Assembly: GCA_002305045.1 (NCBI GenBank)
Contig: DBPX01000009.1
Location: forward strand, 43,496-107,495
Length of the DNA: 64,000 bases
Origin: Ruminococcus sp. UBA1409
Lineage (GTDB): Bacteria; Bacillota; Clostridia; Oscillospirales; Ruminococcaceae
Reading direction: 5' to 3'
The position numbers were made by a program, and so were the translations under genes. The notes under the pieces were generated by a model. The model saw nothing but the letters and a program-made list of their open reading frames with translations. It did not search any database and was not told the DNA's origin. Shown in pieces: positions 1-8,423 of the stretch; positions within the stretch are counted from its first letter, which is position 1, and each line of letters opens with the position of its first letter.

Positions 1-1
1 C

Positions 2-757
2 CCGGACAGCCCGGAGCACTGGTTCTACAAGGAGTGGATACTAAAGGCGAGGGAGAAAAACGCCCTATATCTTCACTTTGTCCTAGAGGACAATCCCTCC
101 TTATCGGAGGCGACCCTGAGAAGATACCGCCAGGGCTACAGCGGAGTTTTCTATCAGCGGTACATCCTAGGCGAGTGGACTGCGGCGGAGGGGCTTGTCT
201 ATCAGCTTCCTGAGGACGCCGTCACCGACTACATCCCGGAGTACGGGGAGTACTACATCTCCTGCGACTACGGCACGATGAATCCGTTTTCGATAGGTCT
301 TTGGTGCGTCAGCGAGGGCGTCGCCTACAGGCTGAGGGAGTTTTACTACGACGGCAGAGCGTCCGGCAGGCAGCTCACCGACGAGGAATACTATGACGAG
401 CTTAAAAGACTCGCAGCCGGATATCCCATCCGCTTTGTGGTGGTGGACCCCTCTGCGGCGTCCTTTATAACCCTGATAAAGAGGGCTGGCGAGCTGAGGG
501 TAAAAAGAGCCAAAAACGATGTCATAAGCGGAATAAGGCTGACAGCCGGGCTTTTAAGGCAGGGGAAAATCAGGATAAATCCCTCCTGCAAGGACAGCCT
601 CAGGGAGTTTAAGCTCTACAGGTGGGACGAAGACTCCGGCACCGACAGGGTCATAAAGGAAAACGACCACGCCATGGACGACATAAGGTACTTTGTGGCG
701 ACCGTGCTCTCCGGCAGGCAGTTTTCCTATCCCTCGCACAGGGCTGACAGCGTATAA
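2..757 (+). CDS. phage terminase large subunit, 5' end cut by window
   Basis: The reading frame is open from base 2 to the stop at 757 (251 residues), so the gene begins before the window; the internal ATG at 278 is not the start. What remains is the end of the ATPase part and the whole RNase H-like nuclease domain. GEWTAAEGLVY, then CDYGT, VVDPSAASF and DDIRYFVAT carry the acidic residues expected in the nuclease of PBSX-type terminases. The protein would cut concatemeric DNA and drive packaging through the portal, which is encoded 23 bases downstream. Codon use (AGG, ATA, CTT) matches the chromosomal genes further right. The family is fairly sure; activity cannot be judged without the missing Walker A part. 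Confidence 0.9.
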   Translation, partial: PDSPEHWFYKEWILKAREKNALYLHFVLEDNPSLSEATLRRYRQGYSGVFYQRYILGEWTAAEGLVYQLPEDAVTDYIPEYGEYYISCDYGTMNPFSIGLWCVSEGVAYRLREFYYDGRASGRQLTDEEYYDELKRLAAGYPIRFVVVDPSAASFITLIKRAGELRVKRAKNDVISGIRLTAGLLRQGKIRINPSCKDSLREFKLYRWDEDSGTDRVIKENDHAMDDIRYFVATVLSGRQFSYPSHRADSV

Positions 758-780
758 AAAATGCAAAGAAAGGAAAGGGT

Positions 781-2088
781 ATGAAAACTTATCAGGACAT
801 GAAAAGGGCGTTGAAGGAGGATCCAGAAAACGGGCTTTATTCCTTCATCCTAGAAAGCGTGAGGGACTACAAGCGCTCCGACGCCTACAAAACCGCTCTT
901 GAGGCTATAGACTACTGGCGGAATCAGAATCCGACCATAACAAAGTATCAGAAGCTTTTGTACACCGTGTCGGGAGGGACGGCTCCTGACAACTACTCGG
1001 CTAACTACAAGCTGGCTACAAATGTCTACTTCCGCTTTATAACCCAGACTGTGCAGTATCTTTTGGGAAAGGGCGTCAGCTTTGACAGCCCGGACACCAA
1101 AAAAAGGCTTGGCGGCAGGGCGTTTGACAAGGCTCTTCAGACCGCTCTTACTGCGGCTCTGAACGGCGGGACGGCTTACGGCCTTTGGAACAGCGACAGG
1201 CTTGAGGTATTCGGAGCGGAGGAGTTTGTCCCGCTTTACGACGAGGAGAGCGGCTCTTTGATGGCGGGAATAAGATTTTGGCAGCTTGAAAGGGACAGAC
1301 CGCTCAGGCTCTCGCTTTTCGAGGAGGACGGCTGCACAGAGCTTATAATGAAGGATTCTGACGAGCTTCCTGCGGTGCTGAGAAAAAAGCAGCCCTACAG
1401 GAAAACAACAGCATATCTTCCCTCCGGGGAGGAGCTTTTAAGAATCGACGAGAACTACTCAAGGCTCCCGGTCATAATCCTTCGCTCACCGAGAAAGCAG
1501 TCCTCGATAATAGGCTTTAAGAAGCTTATAGACTGCCACGACCTGATCGCCTCCGGGTATGCGAACGACATCGACGACGCCTCGCTGATATACTGGACGA
1601 TATCAAACGCCGGCGGAATGGATGAAATCGACCTTGCAAAATTTGTAAAGCAGCTCAGAACAGTAAGAGCCGCCGTTGTCGAGGACGACGGAGCAAGAGC
1701 GGAGGCTCACTCAGTATCTCTGCCATACGAGAGCAGGGAGGCTATTTTAAACAGGCTGGAGTCGGATATGTATAGGGACTTCATGGTCTTAAATCCCGAC
1801 ACCATCCACGGAGGCACCAGCACCGCAACCGCAATAAAGGCGGCTTACGAGCCGATGAACCTTTATTCAAACCTTCTGGAGGCGAGCGTCTCGGAGTTTA
1901 TAAGCGAGCTTTTGGAGCTGCTTGACATAAGCGACAGCCCCAGCTTCACAAGGACTACAATCGTAAATGAGCTGGAAATCGCCAACACCAAAAAGGCAAG
2001 AGTCGAAACGGCTCTTTTGCTTAAGGAGGTCTTGGGCGAGCAGAAGGTCAGGGAGCTTATAGAGGAGATAGTCGGTCAGGGGATATAG
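781..2088 (+). CDS. phage portal protein, SPP1 gp6-like family
   Basis: A 435-residue protein placed directly after the terminase and before scaffold and coat genes, the standard position of a portal. The N-terminal half (about residues 60-230, with the YLLGKGVSF stretch) and the C-terminal helical region near HGGTSTATAIKAAYEPM are typical of SPP1 gp6-like portals of Gram-positive phages. It would form the dodecameric ring at one vertex through which DNA enters. The start ATG follows AGGAAAGGGT, a good ribosome binding site. Length is usual for the family and there is no break in the frame. Confidence 0.88.
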   Translation: MKTYQDMKRALKEDPENGLYSFILESVRDYKRSDAYKTALEAIDYWRNQNPTITKYQKLLYTVSGGTAPDNYSANYKLATNVYFRFITQTVQYLLGKGVSFDSPDTKKRLGGRAFDKALQTALTAALNGGTAYGLWNSDRLEVFGAEEFVPLYDEESGSLMAGIRFWQLERDRPLRLSLFEEDGCTELIMKDSDELPAVLRKKQPYRKTTAYLPSGEELLRIDENYSRLPVIILRSPRKQSSIIGFKKLIDCHDLIASGYANDIDDASLIYWTISNAGGMDEIDLAKFVKQLRTVRAAVVEDDGARAEAHSVSLPYESREAILNRLESDMYRDFMVLNPDTIHGGTSTATAIKAAYEPMNLYSNLLEASVSEFISELLELLDISDSPSFTRTTIVNELEIANTKKARVETALLLKEVLGEQKVRELIEEIVGQGI

Positions 2089-2130
2089 CGGCTGTCAGGG
2101 AAGTCTTTTGAATTTGAAAGGATATATAAT

Positions 2131-2709
2131 ATGTCATTAACCAGAAAAATGCTAAAGGAAATGGGCATAGGGGATATAAGCATAGAGAAGATTATAGCCG
2201 CCCATACCCAGACTCTCGAGGGGGTTGAAAAGCTCAGGGAGGACTCAAAAAGGCTCGAGGAGGCAAATTCCGAGCTTGAGAGGCTAAGAGCGCTCCTTAG
2301 TGAGGACTGGGAGGGAAAATACCGCTCGCTCAGCGAGGAGTACGAGAGCTATAAAAAGGGCGTGGAGGACGCCGCCCTCAAGGAAAAGAGGGTGAGCCTT
2401 CTTACAGGTCTTATGAGGGAATGCGGGGTTCTGGAGGAATGTATAGCTCCCATAACCGAGATAAGCAGCCTGGAGGCAATAGGCTTCTCAGAGGACGGAG
2501 AGCCTCTTGAGGTGGAGTCTATCAAGCAGGAGATAATGTCGAAATGGGCAGCCTTTATCCCCAAAACGGTGACCGTCGGGCTGACGGTCGCCGACCCGCC
2601 CAAGGAACCGGGCGAGAAGGTCTTTACCCGTGAGGACCTAAAGAGGATGACTCCACGGGAGATTAACCAAAACTATGATAAAATAGTCGAGGACCTAAGG
2701 CATATATAG
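2131..2709 (+). CDS. phage scaffold protein (GP20-like)
   Basis: A 192-residue, highly charged, mostly helical protein. Residues about 30-95 are a strong coiled coil (TLEGVEKLREDSKRLEEANS and onward), followed by a short C-terminal region rich in Lys/Arg that in scaffolds contacts the coat. It sits between portal and major capsid genes, exactly where internal scaffolds of the phage minor structural protein GP20 type are found. It would guide coat assembly and then leave the prohead. The gene starts at ATG 2131 after GAAAGGATAT. Sequence alone does not identify the coat-binding residues. Confidence 0.8.
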   Translation: MSLTRKMLKEMGIGDISIEKIIAAHTQTLEGVEKLREDSKRLEEANSELERLRALLSEDWEGKYRSLSEEYESYKKGVEDAALKEKRVSLLTGLMRECGVLEECIAPITEISSLEAIGFSEDGEPLEVESIKQEIMSKWAAFIPKTVTVGLTVADPPKEPGEKVFTREDLKRMTPREINQNYDKIVEDLRHI

Positions 2710-2742
2710 CCGTTTCGGTCCGAAAGGAAAGGATGATATTAA

Positions 2743-3576
2743 ATGGCAGTAACTAATTTTATACCCGAGCTTTGGAGCGCAAGGCTGCTTCAGTCGCTTG
2801 AAAAAACCCATGTAGCCGCAAACCTTGTAAACCGTGACTACGAGGGTGAGATAAGACAGCAGGGCGACACCGTGCATATAAATATGATAGGAGCTATCAC
2901 CGTCCGGGACTACACCAAAGGCTCCGACATCGTAGCGCCTGAGGAGCTTAGCACCACCGACCAGACCCTTGTCATCTCCCAGGCAAAATACTTTAACTTC
3001 CAGATTGACGATGTGGACGCCGCACAGGTAGCGGGAAGCCTGATGGACAGCGCCCTGGCAAGAAGCGCATACGCCCTTAAGGACGCTGCTGACAGCTACA
3101 TTCTAAAGACTATAGCCGACGGACTTCTCACAGAAAACACCATAGGAAGCTCCGCCGCCGTCGCTCTCACCAAGGACAACATCTACGAGAACATCATCAA
3201 GCTAAGGCTTATTCTTGACAGGAACAATGTCCCCCTTGAGGGCAGAACCATCGTAATACCTCCTGAGGCTTATGCCCTTCTTTTGCAGGACTCCAGGTTT
3301 GTCTCTGGAGACATCGGCAGCGAGGCTCTAAGAAGCGGCTACATAGGAAGCGTAGCCGGCTTTGAAATCTACGAGTCAAACAACTGCAGCAAGTCAGACT
3401 CCACCTACACCATCACCGCACAGGTGAGGTCAGCCTGCACCTACGCCGAGCAGATAGTCGAGACCGGCGCATACCGTCCCGAAAAGAGATTTGCCGACGC
3501 CGTCAAGGGGCTTCATGTATACGGCGCAAAGGTTGTCGACCAGACCCAGATAGCAGGGCTTCTTTGTACCTTCTGA
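2743..3576 (+). CDS. major capsid protein, P22 coat (gp5)-like
   Basis: A 277-residue protein beginning MAVTNFIPELWSARLLQSL, with NLVNRDYEGEI and QQGDTVHINMIG shortly after. This N-terminal pattern is characteristic of P22 gp5-like coat proteins of phages and prophages in Firmicutes. It follows a scaffold gene and no protease gene is present, which agrees with P22-like assembly where the coat is not cleaved. The gene is complete, preceded by GGAAAGGATG, and its stop overlaps the next start (TGATG). It would form the T-number shell of the particle. Confidence 0.85.
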   Translation: MAVTNFIPELWSARLLQSLEKTHVAANLVNRDYEGEIRQQGDTVHINMIGAITVRDYTKGSDIVAPEELSTTDQTLVISQAKYFNFQIDDVDAAQVAGSLMDSALARSAYALKDAADSYILKTIADGLLTENTIGSSAAVALTKDNIYENIIKLRLILDRNNVPLEGRTIVIPPEAYALLLQDSRFVSGDIGSEALRSGYIGSVAGFEIYESNNCSKSDSTYTITAQVRSACTYAEQIVETGAYRPEKRFADAVKGLHVYGAKVVDQTQIAGLLCTF

Positions 3577-3995
3577 TGAGCGAGCTGACGATTACTAAGG
3601 TCTGCCGCCACATAAAAAACTACTTTGAAAGGGATTCGATAGAGGGGGACCTTGTCATTTCCCAGGGCACGCTCTCCTGCGGCGACAGGCTACCAGAGGG
3701 CTGCTACTACCGAATTCTGGGGAGCCTTCACAACGACGGGGTGCATCTGCACCCCGCCCAGGGGCTTACCGATGAGTCCTTTAGCGGCAGTGTGCGGATT
3801 ATGGCTCCCCCGGAGGACTTTCTTAGCCTTGTTCTTGAAATCGAGGAGTATGAGGCCTCAAAAAACGGCTCGGCGGAGGGCTTTGTTTCAGAGAGCTTCG
3901 GCGGCTACTCCTATAAAAAAGCGACAAGCGGCGGCAGACCTCTTGGCTGGCGACAGATTTTTAAGAGCAGACTGGACGATTTTAGAAAAATTTAG
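3576..3995 (+). CDS. phage head-tail connector protein
   Basis: The start chosen is the ATG at 3576, which overlaps the coat stop by one base; an earlier in-frame TTG at 3564 would lie inside the coat gene. The product has 139 residues, starts MSELTITKVCRHIKNYFER and ends with SFGGYSYKKAT followed by a basic tail. Small helical proteins with a conserved FGGYSYK-type C-terminus right after the coat gene are gp6/gp15-type adaptors that sit under the portal. The exact family cannot be fixed from sequence reading. Confidence 0.7.
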   Translation: MSELTITKVCRHIKNYFERDSIEGDLVISQGTLSCGDRLPEGCYYRILGSLHNDGVHLHPAQGLTDESFSGSVRIMAPPEDFLSLVLEIEEYEASKNGSAEGFVSESFGGYSYKKATSGGRPLGWRQIFKSRLDDFRKI

Positions 3996-4007
3996 GAGGG
4001 ATGGCTT

Positions 4008-4361
4008 TTGCTGTACGAAAGGGTTATGGAGAGCTGCAGGCTGATAAGGCAGTCGGTGTCTTTAGACGCTGACGGCAACAGGGTCATTGTAAAGGAGCAG
4101 CCGGTTGACATCATGGCGGCGTTTTCGGAGGACGGAACAAGAACGGCAGAGACGGCGGGAGGAGTCTGCGAGGTAATAAGCTACACCGTTACCCTTTTAG
4201 AGGAGTACGGGGCGGCTCCCGGGGACATAATCCTTCGTGAAAACAATCAGGAGCTTAGACTTACGGGGGCGGCGGAGCGTCCGCCCTCGTTCAGCGGGAT
4301 AAGCTTCAGGCAGTACAAGGGGGAGGCTTGGGAATATGAGCATGGAACAGTCAATGCATGA
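4008..4361 (+). CDS. probable phage head-closure or minor capsid protein
   Basis: A 117-residue protein starting at TTG 4008, eight bases after a strong AGGAGGG site. The mid and C-terminal part (about residues 65-115) is beta-rich, with GDIILRENNQELRLTGAAE and a final EAWEYE. Position two genes after the coat and small size fit head-closure or stopper proteins of the kind annotated as putative minor capsid proteins. The end overlaps the next start by 26 bases, as is common in phage connector cassettes. The role is inferred mainly from gene order. Confidence 0.6.
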   Translation: MLYERVMESCRLIRQSVSLDADGNRVIVKEQPVDIMAAFSEDGTRTAETAGGVCEVISYTVTLLEEYGAAPGDIILRENNQELRLTGAAERPPSFSGISFRQYKGEAWEYEHGTVNA

Positions 4362-5094
4362 GTTTTTCTGTCAGTTCGGCGTTCCCGCCTTAAAGGAAGG
4401 CTCGGTGAGCCTTGGAGGGCTTCGTCCCGAGCTTCCGTATTTAACCTATTCCGATGTCTCGGTGCTAAAGACCGGCGGACAGCAGAAAATAACCGTCAAT
4501 GTTTATTACAGAGACGACACGGACTGGCGGTCTCCCGGGGAGTTCGAGGAGCTTGCAGGGATTTTCATACCGATGGAGGGGACCTACTGCTATTACGACT
4601 CCGGGACGGTATATATTGCAAGAGGGGACAGCTTTTTAAGCCATGCCAGCCCCTCGGGGACACGCTCCGACCCGTCCTTGAGGACGGTAAGAATGGAGCT
4701 TCTGGCGGAGGCTGTAAATCAGACCGAGACGATAGTATTTGGCTCAGGCTCAAGCTCGGTATCGTTTCCCGCCGGGACTAAGATTATCCCGAAATACACC
4801 CTTGACGGCTCCAGGTCAAAAACGCTGAGCGGAAGGATTGTCGTAGACTACACCGGCGTAAGAAGGGAGCTTGAGGTGAAAACCGGCTGGGTCAGGCTTG
4901 ACGACGCCGAGGACCTTGTAAGCCTGGTAGCATCGTCGCCAAGGATGCTGGTGAGGTGCCCTATGCTCTTTGGGCTGATGGGAGCTAAGTATTACTTAGT
5001 GGACCCTCCCAAAATCACCCAGAGCCGCTTCTGCCCGTTTTCCCAGTATCAGTATGTAAGGCTGACCATATCGGCGATTGAAAGCGAGGTGTGA
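4336..5094 (+). CDS. tail-terminator-like protein with C-terminal extension
   Basis: A 252-residue protein. Residues 1-125 look like a phage tail-terminator or minor capsid protein (HEFFCQFGVPALKEGSV, then PYLTYSD and NVYYRD). Residues about 130-252 form a second beta-rich region (SFPAGTKIIPKY to the end) that I do not recognise. A normal tail terminator has about 120-150 residues, so this looks like a fusion of a joining protein with another structural domain. The second half could replace the missing tail-tube protein, but nothing in the sequence proves that. Confidence 0.55.
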   Translation: MSMEQSMHEFFCQFGVPALKEGSVSLGGLRPELPYLTYSDVSVLKTGGQQKITVNVYYRDDTDWRSPGEFEELAGIFIPMEGTYCYYDSGTVYIARGDSFLSHASPSGTRSDPSLRTVRMELLAEAVNQTETIVFGSGSSSVSFPAGTKIIPKYTLDGSRSKTLSGRIVVDYTGVRRELEVKTGWVRLDDAEDLVSLVASSPRMLVRCPMLFGLMGAKYYLVDPPKITQSRFCPFSQYQYVRLTISAIESEV

Positions 5095-5097
5095 GAA

Positions 5098-6540
5098 TTG
5101 GACAGCAGCATAAGCTACGACCCGGAGCTAAGGGTAAGAGAGGTCGGAGCCAGAATTGTGATAAGCTCACGGGCGTATGAGCTTCGGCAGGCGTCGACAG
5201 CCAGCTTTTCGGACAGCTCGGCGTTCAGCCAGGACTCGCAGGCGTCGGCGCTTCTCGACGGGGACAAAAGCAGTGCGGCGGCTACGGTAAGCTCCCCGGC
5301 AGGAGCTACCATACAGATAAGGTGCGGCTCGATGTACTACTCGGACGGAGTTGGAATCTGCCTTCTTTCCTCCGGCGAGCTTCCTATAGGGATATCGGTT
5401 GGCTTTATCTATTCGGACGGTCAGAAAACGGTAGTAGCTGACCTTTCTGGATACAGCTCGGTGTCCGAGCTGCAGGATGGCGTGATATTTGTAAAAAAGC
5501 CGGACAGAAGCCTTGAGCCGACCGGCTTTGATATTTACATTTCAGGAAGCGGGGCTGTCATAAGCGAGATACTTTTATCCACCACCCCGGAGGAGGGAAT
5601 AGTCTTTGAAGCCGGCGACATATCCTCCTTGAGCATATGGGAGGGCGCCGATATCACCGGGCTTACTCTAAGCTCAAGGAAGCTGGAGGTCATACTTCCC
5701 TCTGTCTGCGCCCCGAGAATCAAGGGGAGCGTCTTTGGGAGCCTTGTTTCAGCATGGATTTCGGTGAACGGAAGCTACTATCATGCGGGGGACTTCTACG
5801 TCGACAGCTTTTCAAACGAGGGCAGTATCTCACGGCTTAAGGCGAGCGACCAGGTGACAAGGATGGCAAGGTATGAAACCGGCCTTTATGTAAACTCGCC
5901 GGTTAGCCTCTCCCTTCTGCTTGAAAATCCCACGGGAGCCGTCGCTGGGCTTAGCTTTATGAGCAACAGCTACTCTCTGGGAGCGCTTGTCCAGCCGAGG
6001 ATGCTGGAGGGCATAGACACCCAGAAAAGATGCGTTTTGAAGCTTGCCCAGGCGGCAAGGCTGTCGTCTTGCTGGGTGGACAGAAAGGGCAGAGTCAATA
6101 TAATTAGCCTTGTCAACAGGTTCTTGACGGAGGGAAGCACAGCCTCCCTTACCGTCACCCACAACCAGATAACCGGGATAGTCAGCGACAGCTATACTCC
6201 TGCATACACGATGGCTAGGCTGTATGAAAAGAGCACAAGCTCGTCTGCACTGTCCGCCTCGGGGGTGTACAGACCGGGAGAGTATGCACAGTCCCTGATT
6301 AACGACTTCACCGCCTCCTCCGAGAATAAGACAATAAGCGACAATTTACTGCTCGGTATGAATCTCAGGCACAGGCTCAAAATCGAGACTAGATTCGACC
6401 CGAGGCTTGAAATAGGCGATATTATTGAGCTTGAGAGGCTGGAGGACAGATCAAGGCATGAGAGCTTTATTTTCGTCGGTCAGAGCATCGTCCTAAAGGA
6501 CGGACGGCTGTCCTCGGTTATCGAGCTGGTCGGCGAGTAG
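5098..6540 (+). CDS. tail-hub-like protein with discoidin-like N-terminal domain
   Basis: A 480-residue protein starting at TTG 5098, four bases after the previous stop, with GAGGTG as ribosome binding site. Residues about 30-165 (FSQDSQASALLDGDKSSAA and following) resemble an F5/8 type C or other carbohydrate-binding beta sandwich. The C-terminal part (about 380-480), with FDPRLEIGDIIELERL and then FVGQSIVLKDGRLSSVIEL, resembles the end of phage tail hub or tail-associated proteins. It may combine hub and host-binding functions. It is the only large tail-type protein in the module; the next gene is already the lysin. Confidence 0.55.
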   Translation: MDSSISYDPELRVREVGARIVISSRAYELRQASTASFSDSSAFSQDSQASALLDGDKSSAAATVSSPAGATIQIRCGSMYYSDGVGICLLSSGELPIGISVGFIYSDGQKTVVADLSGYSSVSELQDGVIFVKKPDRSLEPTGFDIYISGSGAVISEILLSTTPEEGIVFEAGDISSLSIWEGADITGLTLSSRKLEVILPSVCAPRIKGSVFGSLVSAWISVNGSYYHAGDFYVDSFSNEGSISRLKASDQVTRMARYETGLYVNSPVSLSLLLENPTGAVAGLSFMSNSYSLGALVQPRMLEGIDTQKRCVLKLAQAARLSSCWVDRKGRVNIISLVNRFLTEGSTASLTVTHNQITGIVSDSYTPAYTMARLYEKSTSSSALSASGVYRPGEYAQSLINDFTASSENKTISDNLLLGMNLRHRLKIETRFDPRLEIGDIIELERLEDRSRHESFIFVGQSIVLKDGRLSSVIELVGE

Positions 6541-6575
6541 ACTGATTAGAATCAGATTGGAGGCTTGATATATAG

Positions 6576-7220
6576 ATGACAGGATTGCTGGGAATTGACA
6601 TTTCAAAACATCAAAAGGCGGGAGAGGTGGATTTTTCTGAGCTTAAGGCGCTTGGCTACGAATTTGTCATGCTAAGAGCGGGGTACGGAATGTATCCCGG
6701 TCAGGAGGACTCCGCCTTTTCAAGCCATTACAAGGCAGCACGGCAGGCGGGACTGGAGGTGGGAGCCTACCACTACAGCTACGCCAAAAGCGAGTCAGAG
6801 GCTAAAAGGGAGGCGGAGTGCTTTCTTGGCTGGATAAGGGACAAAAGGCTTAGCTACCCGGTGGCGTTTGACATCGAGGACGGCAGTCAGAAAAAGCTTG
6901 GAAAAAGCCTTTGCACCGACATAGCCCTTAGCTTTATGGAGAGGGTGGAGTCTGCGGGGTATTACACTATGCTCTACAGCTATGCAAATTTCATTAAAAA
7001 CTGTCTGGATATGAGTAGACTCAGGCATTTTGATGTCTGGCTGGCGTGCTACACCTCGGAGAAAAGAAGGGATGAGCTTTATACGCATCCCGTGCTGGGA
7101 ATCTGGCAGTATTCCTCCTCTGTGATACTGCCCTCGGTCTATAAATCCAGGCTCGACCACAACATCTCCTACAAGGACTATGCTAAAATCATAAAAAATG
7201 CAGGACTTAACAATCTCTAG
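6576..7220 (+). CDS. GH25 lysozyme (phage endolysin)
   Basis: A 214-residue single-domain glycoside hydrolase family 25 muramidase. It opens with GIDISKHQ (catalytic-site Asp8), has AFDIED at residues 97-102 (Asp99 and Glu101) and an IWQYSS motif near the C-terminus, all in the expected order. It would cleave the MurNAc-GlcNAc bond of host peptidoglycan. There is no signal peptide, as expected for a lysin released by the holin encoded directly downstream. No separate wall-binding domain is visible. Confidence 0.92.
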   Translation: MTGLLGIDISKHQKAGEVDFSELKALGYEFVMLRAGYGMYPGQEDSAFSSHYKAARQAGLEVGAYHYSYAKSESEAKREAECFLGWIRDKRLSYPVAFDIEDGSQKKLGKSLCTDIALSFMERVESAGYYTMLYSYANFIKNCLDMSRLRHFDVWLACYTSEKRRDELYTHPVLGIWQYSSSVILPSVYKSRLDHNISYKDYAKIIKNAGLNNL

Positions 7221-7238
7221 GCAAAGGGAGGGATAGCG

Positions 7239-7610
7239 TTGGAGCTGTTCAGGGAGTTTATTTCAGAGTATGGCAGTACGATTTTGTACGCCGTGGTAAC
7301 TGCGGCGGCAGGATATCTAGGAGTCGTCGTCAAGAGGCTGTACACAAGAATCATCAACGACAGGACTAAGCAGGACCTTGCAAAAACGGTAGTCTCTGCT
7401 GTCGAGCAGATATACAAGGACCTTCACGGAGAGGAGAAGCTCAAAAAGGCTGTCGAGGCGCTTTCAGAGATGCTCGGGGACAGAGGAATAAATATCACCG
7501 AGCTTGAGCTTAGGATGCTTATAGAGTCTGCGGTTGCGGAGTTCAACAGGGCGTTTAAAAGCGGCAGCGAGGAGGAAGCCGGTAAGAGCGGCTTGGCGGC
7601 TGTCTCCTAA
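7239..7610 (+). CDS. phage holin, LL-H family
   Basis: A 123-residue protein starting at TTG 7239 after a strong AAGGGAGGG site. One N-terminal membrane segment (about residues 10-30, around STILYAVVTAAAGYLGVVV) is followed by a charged helical tail, the layout of LL-H type holins in Clostridia phages. It would permeabilise the membrane so the GH25 lysin can reach the wall. The gene closes the recognisable phage module. Confidence 0.82.
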   Translation: MELFREFISEYGSTILYAVVTAAAGYLGVVVKRLYTRIINDRTKQDLAKTVVSAVEQIYKDLHGEEKLKKAVEALSEMLGDRGINITELELRMLIESAVAEFNRAFKSGSEEEAGKSGLAAVS

Positions 7611-7729
7611 GCGAGCTTACAGGTCCTTTGCACGAATTTTAGCTAACCGTGATATAAACGCCTCCTAGGGTACGGTATAATTATATCAGGTCGGCAGGGT
7701 CAGCCGTAAAAAATGAGGAGGCGCAGAAT

Positions 7730-7891
7730 ATGTACAAAACAGTAGTAATAGAGTATTCACCCAGGGCTGAGGACATGGCTAAAAGAATTGAGGAAAGGGC
7801 TAACGAGCTTTATAAAGAGGGCTTTTTGCTTGTTACGGTAACCGTTACCGGCTCTGCAAGGGCTGTAATGGTGCTAAAGAGCGTAGATTAG
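7730..7891 (+). CDS. small DUF4177-like protein
   Basis: A 53-residue ORF starting MYKTVVIEYSPRAEDMAKRI, with a good GAGGAGG site eight bases before the ATG. The pattern (strand, helix with many Glu/Arg, then EGFLLVTVTV and a short hydrophobic strand) resembles small DUF4177-type proteins. It has its own 5' region of about 120 bases after the holin, with a possible -10 box TATAAT at 7676-7681 but no clear -35. The function is unknown. It may be cargo of the phage region or a host gene. Confidence 0.6.
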   Translation: MYKTVVIEYSPRAEDMAKRIEERANELYKEGFLLVTVTVTGSARAVMVLKSVD

Positions 7892-7896
7892 CTGTA

Positions 7897-8052
7897 ATGG
7901 ACTCAAACAAAATCAGCGCCGCTTTGTATGGAATAACCGCCGTGCTTTTTGTAATCTGTGCCGCCGTCGGGGACAGCCCCGCCTTTTACGGAGTTGCGGC
8001 CGCCTTTGCGGCTCTAGCGGCGGCGCAGGCGGCAAATTGCAAAAAAGGGTGA
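7897..8052 (+). CDS. small hypothetical membrane protein
   Basis: A 51-residue ORF beginning MDSNKISAALYGITAVLF and ending in a Cys-Lys-Lys-Gly tail. Two hydrophobic Ala-rich segments (about 8-25 and 28-46) suggest a hairpin in the membrane. It begins five bases after the preceding small gene, so the two may be cotranscribed, although its ribosome binding site is poor. Its stop codon lies inside the perfect inverted repeat at 8047-8076. It could be a chance ORF in GC-rich DNA. Confidence 0.35.
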   Translation: MDSNKISAALYGITAVLFVICAAVGDSPAFYGVAAAFAALAAAQAANCKKG

Positions 8053-8076
8053 TAGAGCTACAAGACTCTATCACCC
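8047..8076 (-). terminator. perfect 11-bp hairpin, T-run on minus strand
   Basis: GGGTGATAGAG at 8047-8057 and its exact complement at 8066-8076 enclose an eight-base loop. Six A residues (8041-8046) precede the left arm, so the classical stem plus T-run reads on the minus strand. No minus-strand gene ends here. On the plus strand there is no T-run, although the stem may still stop transcription leaving the small ORFs. Confidence 0.6.
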
Positions 8077-8179
8077 CTCAGGGCTGCTCTTTGGAGCTCC
8101 CAGCGAGAGCTTTCAGGCGTATATAAAGCGTGGGGCTTGGGCGTTTTCCAAAAAAAACAGGATTTTTTTAAAAAAGCAC

Positions 8180-8208
8180 TTGACAAACCCATTGCGTTGT
8201 TGTATAAT
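8180..8208 (+). promoter_or_regulatory. consensus promoter of tRNA-Thr
   Basis: TTGACA at 8180-8185 and TATAAT at 8203-8208, separated by 17 bases, give perfect consensus boxes. The tRNA begins 35 bases after the -10 box, so this is very probably its promoter. Confidence 0.85.
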
Positions 8209-8242
8209 AGCAAGCGTTGTACGGCTTGCGTACATGGATGGT

Positions 8243-8318
<76 letters not shown>

Positions 8319-8358
8319 TTATTTTTTTGCCGTGAGACTCTAAGACTGCCTCGACAAA

Positions 8359-8380
8359 AAGCCCTCGGGCTTATTTTTTT
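8359..8380. terminator. bidirectional terminator between tRNA-Thr and AI-2E gene
   Basis: AAGCCC (8359-8364) pairs with GGGCTT (8367-8372) and is followed by ATTTTTTT. A-rich sequence on the left gives a T-run on the minus strand too, so the hairpin can serve the tRNA and the convergent permease gene. Confidence 0.75.
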
Positions 8381-8423
8381 ACCAATTTTAGGGTTTTGAC
8401 GGCTGATTTTCACCCTCCGGCTT

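Noticed and set aside
278..757. ATG 278 as start of a complete 159-residue gene
   Set aside because: The frame is open to base 2 and the upstream residues fit the terminase, so 278 is internal.
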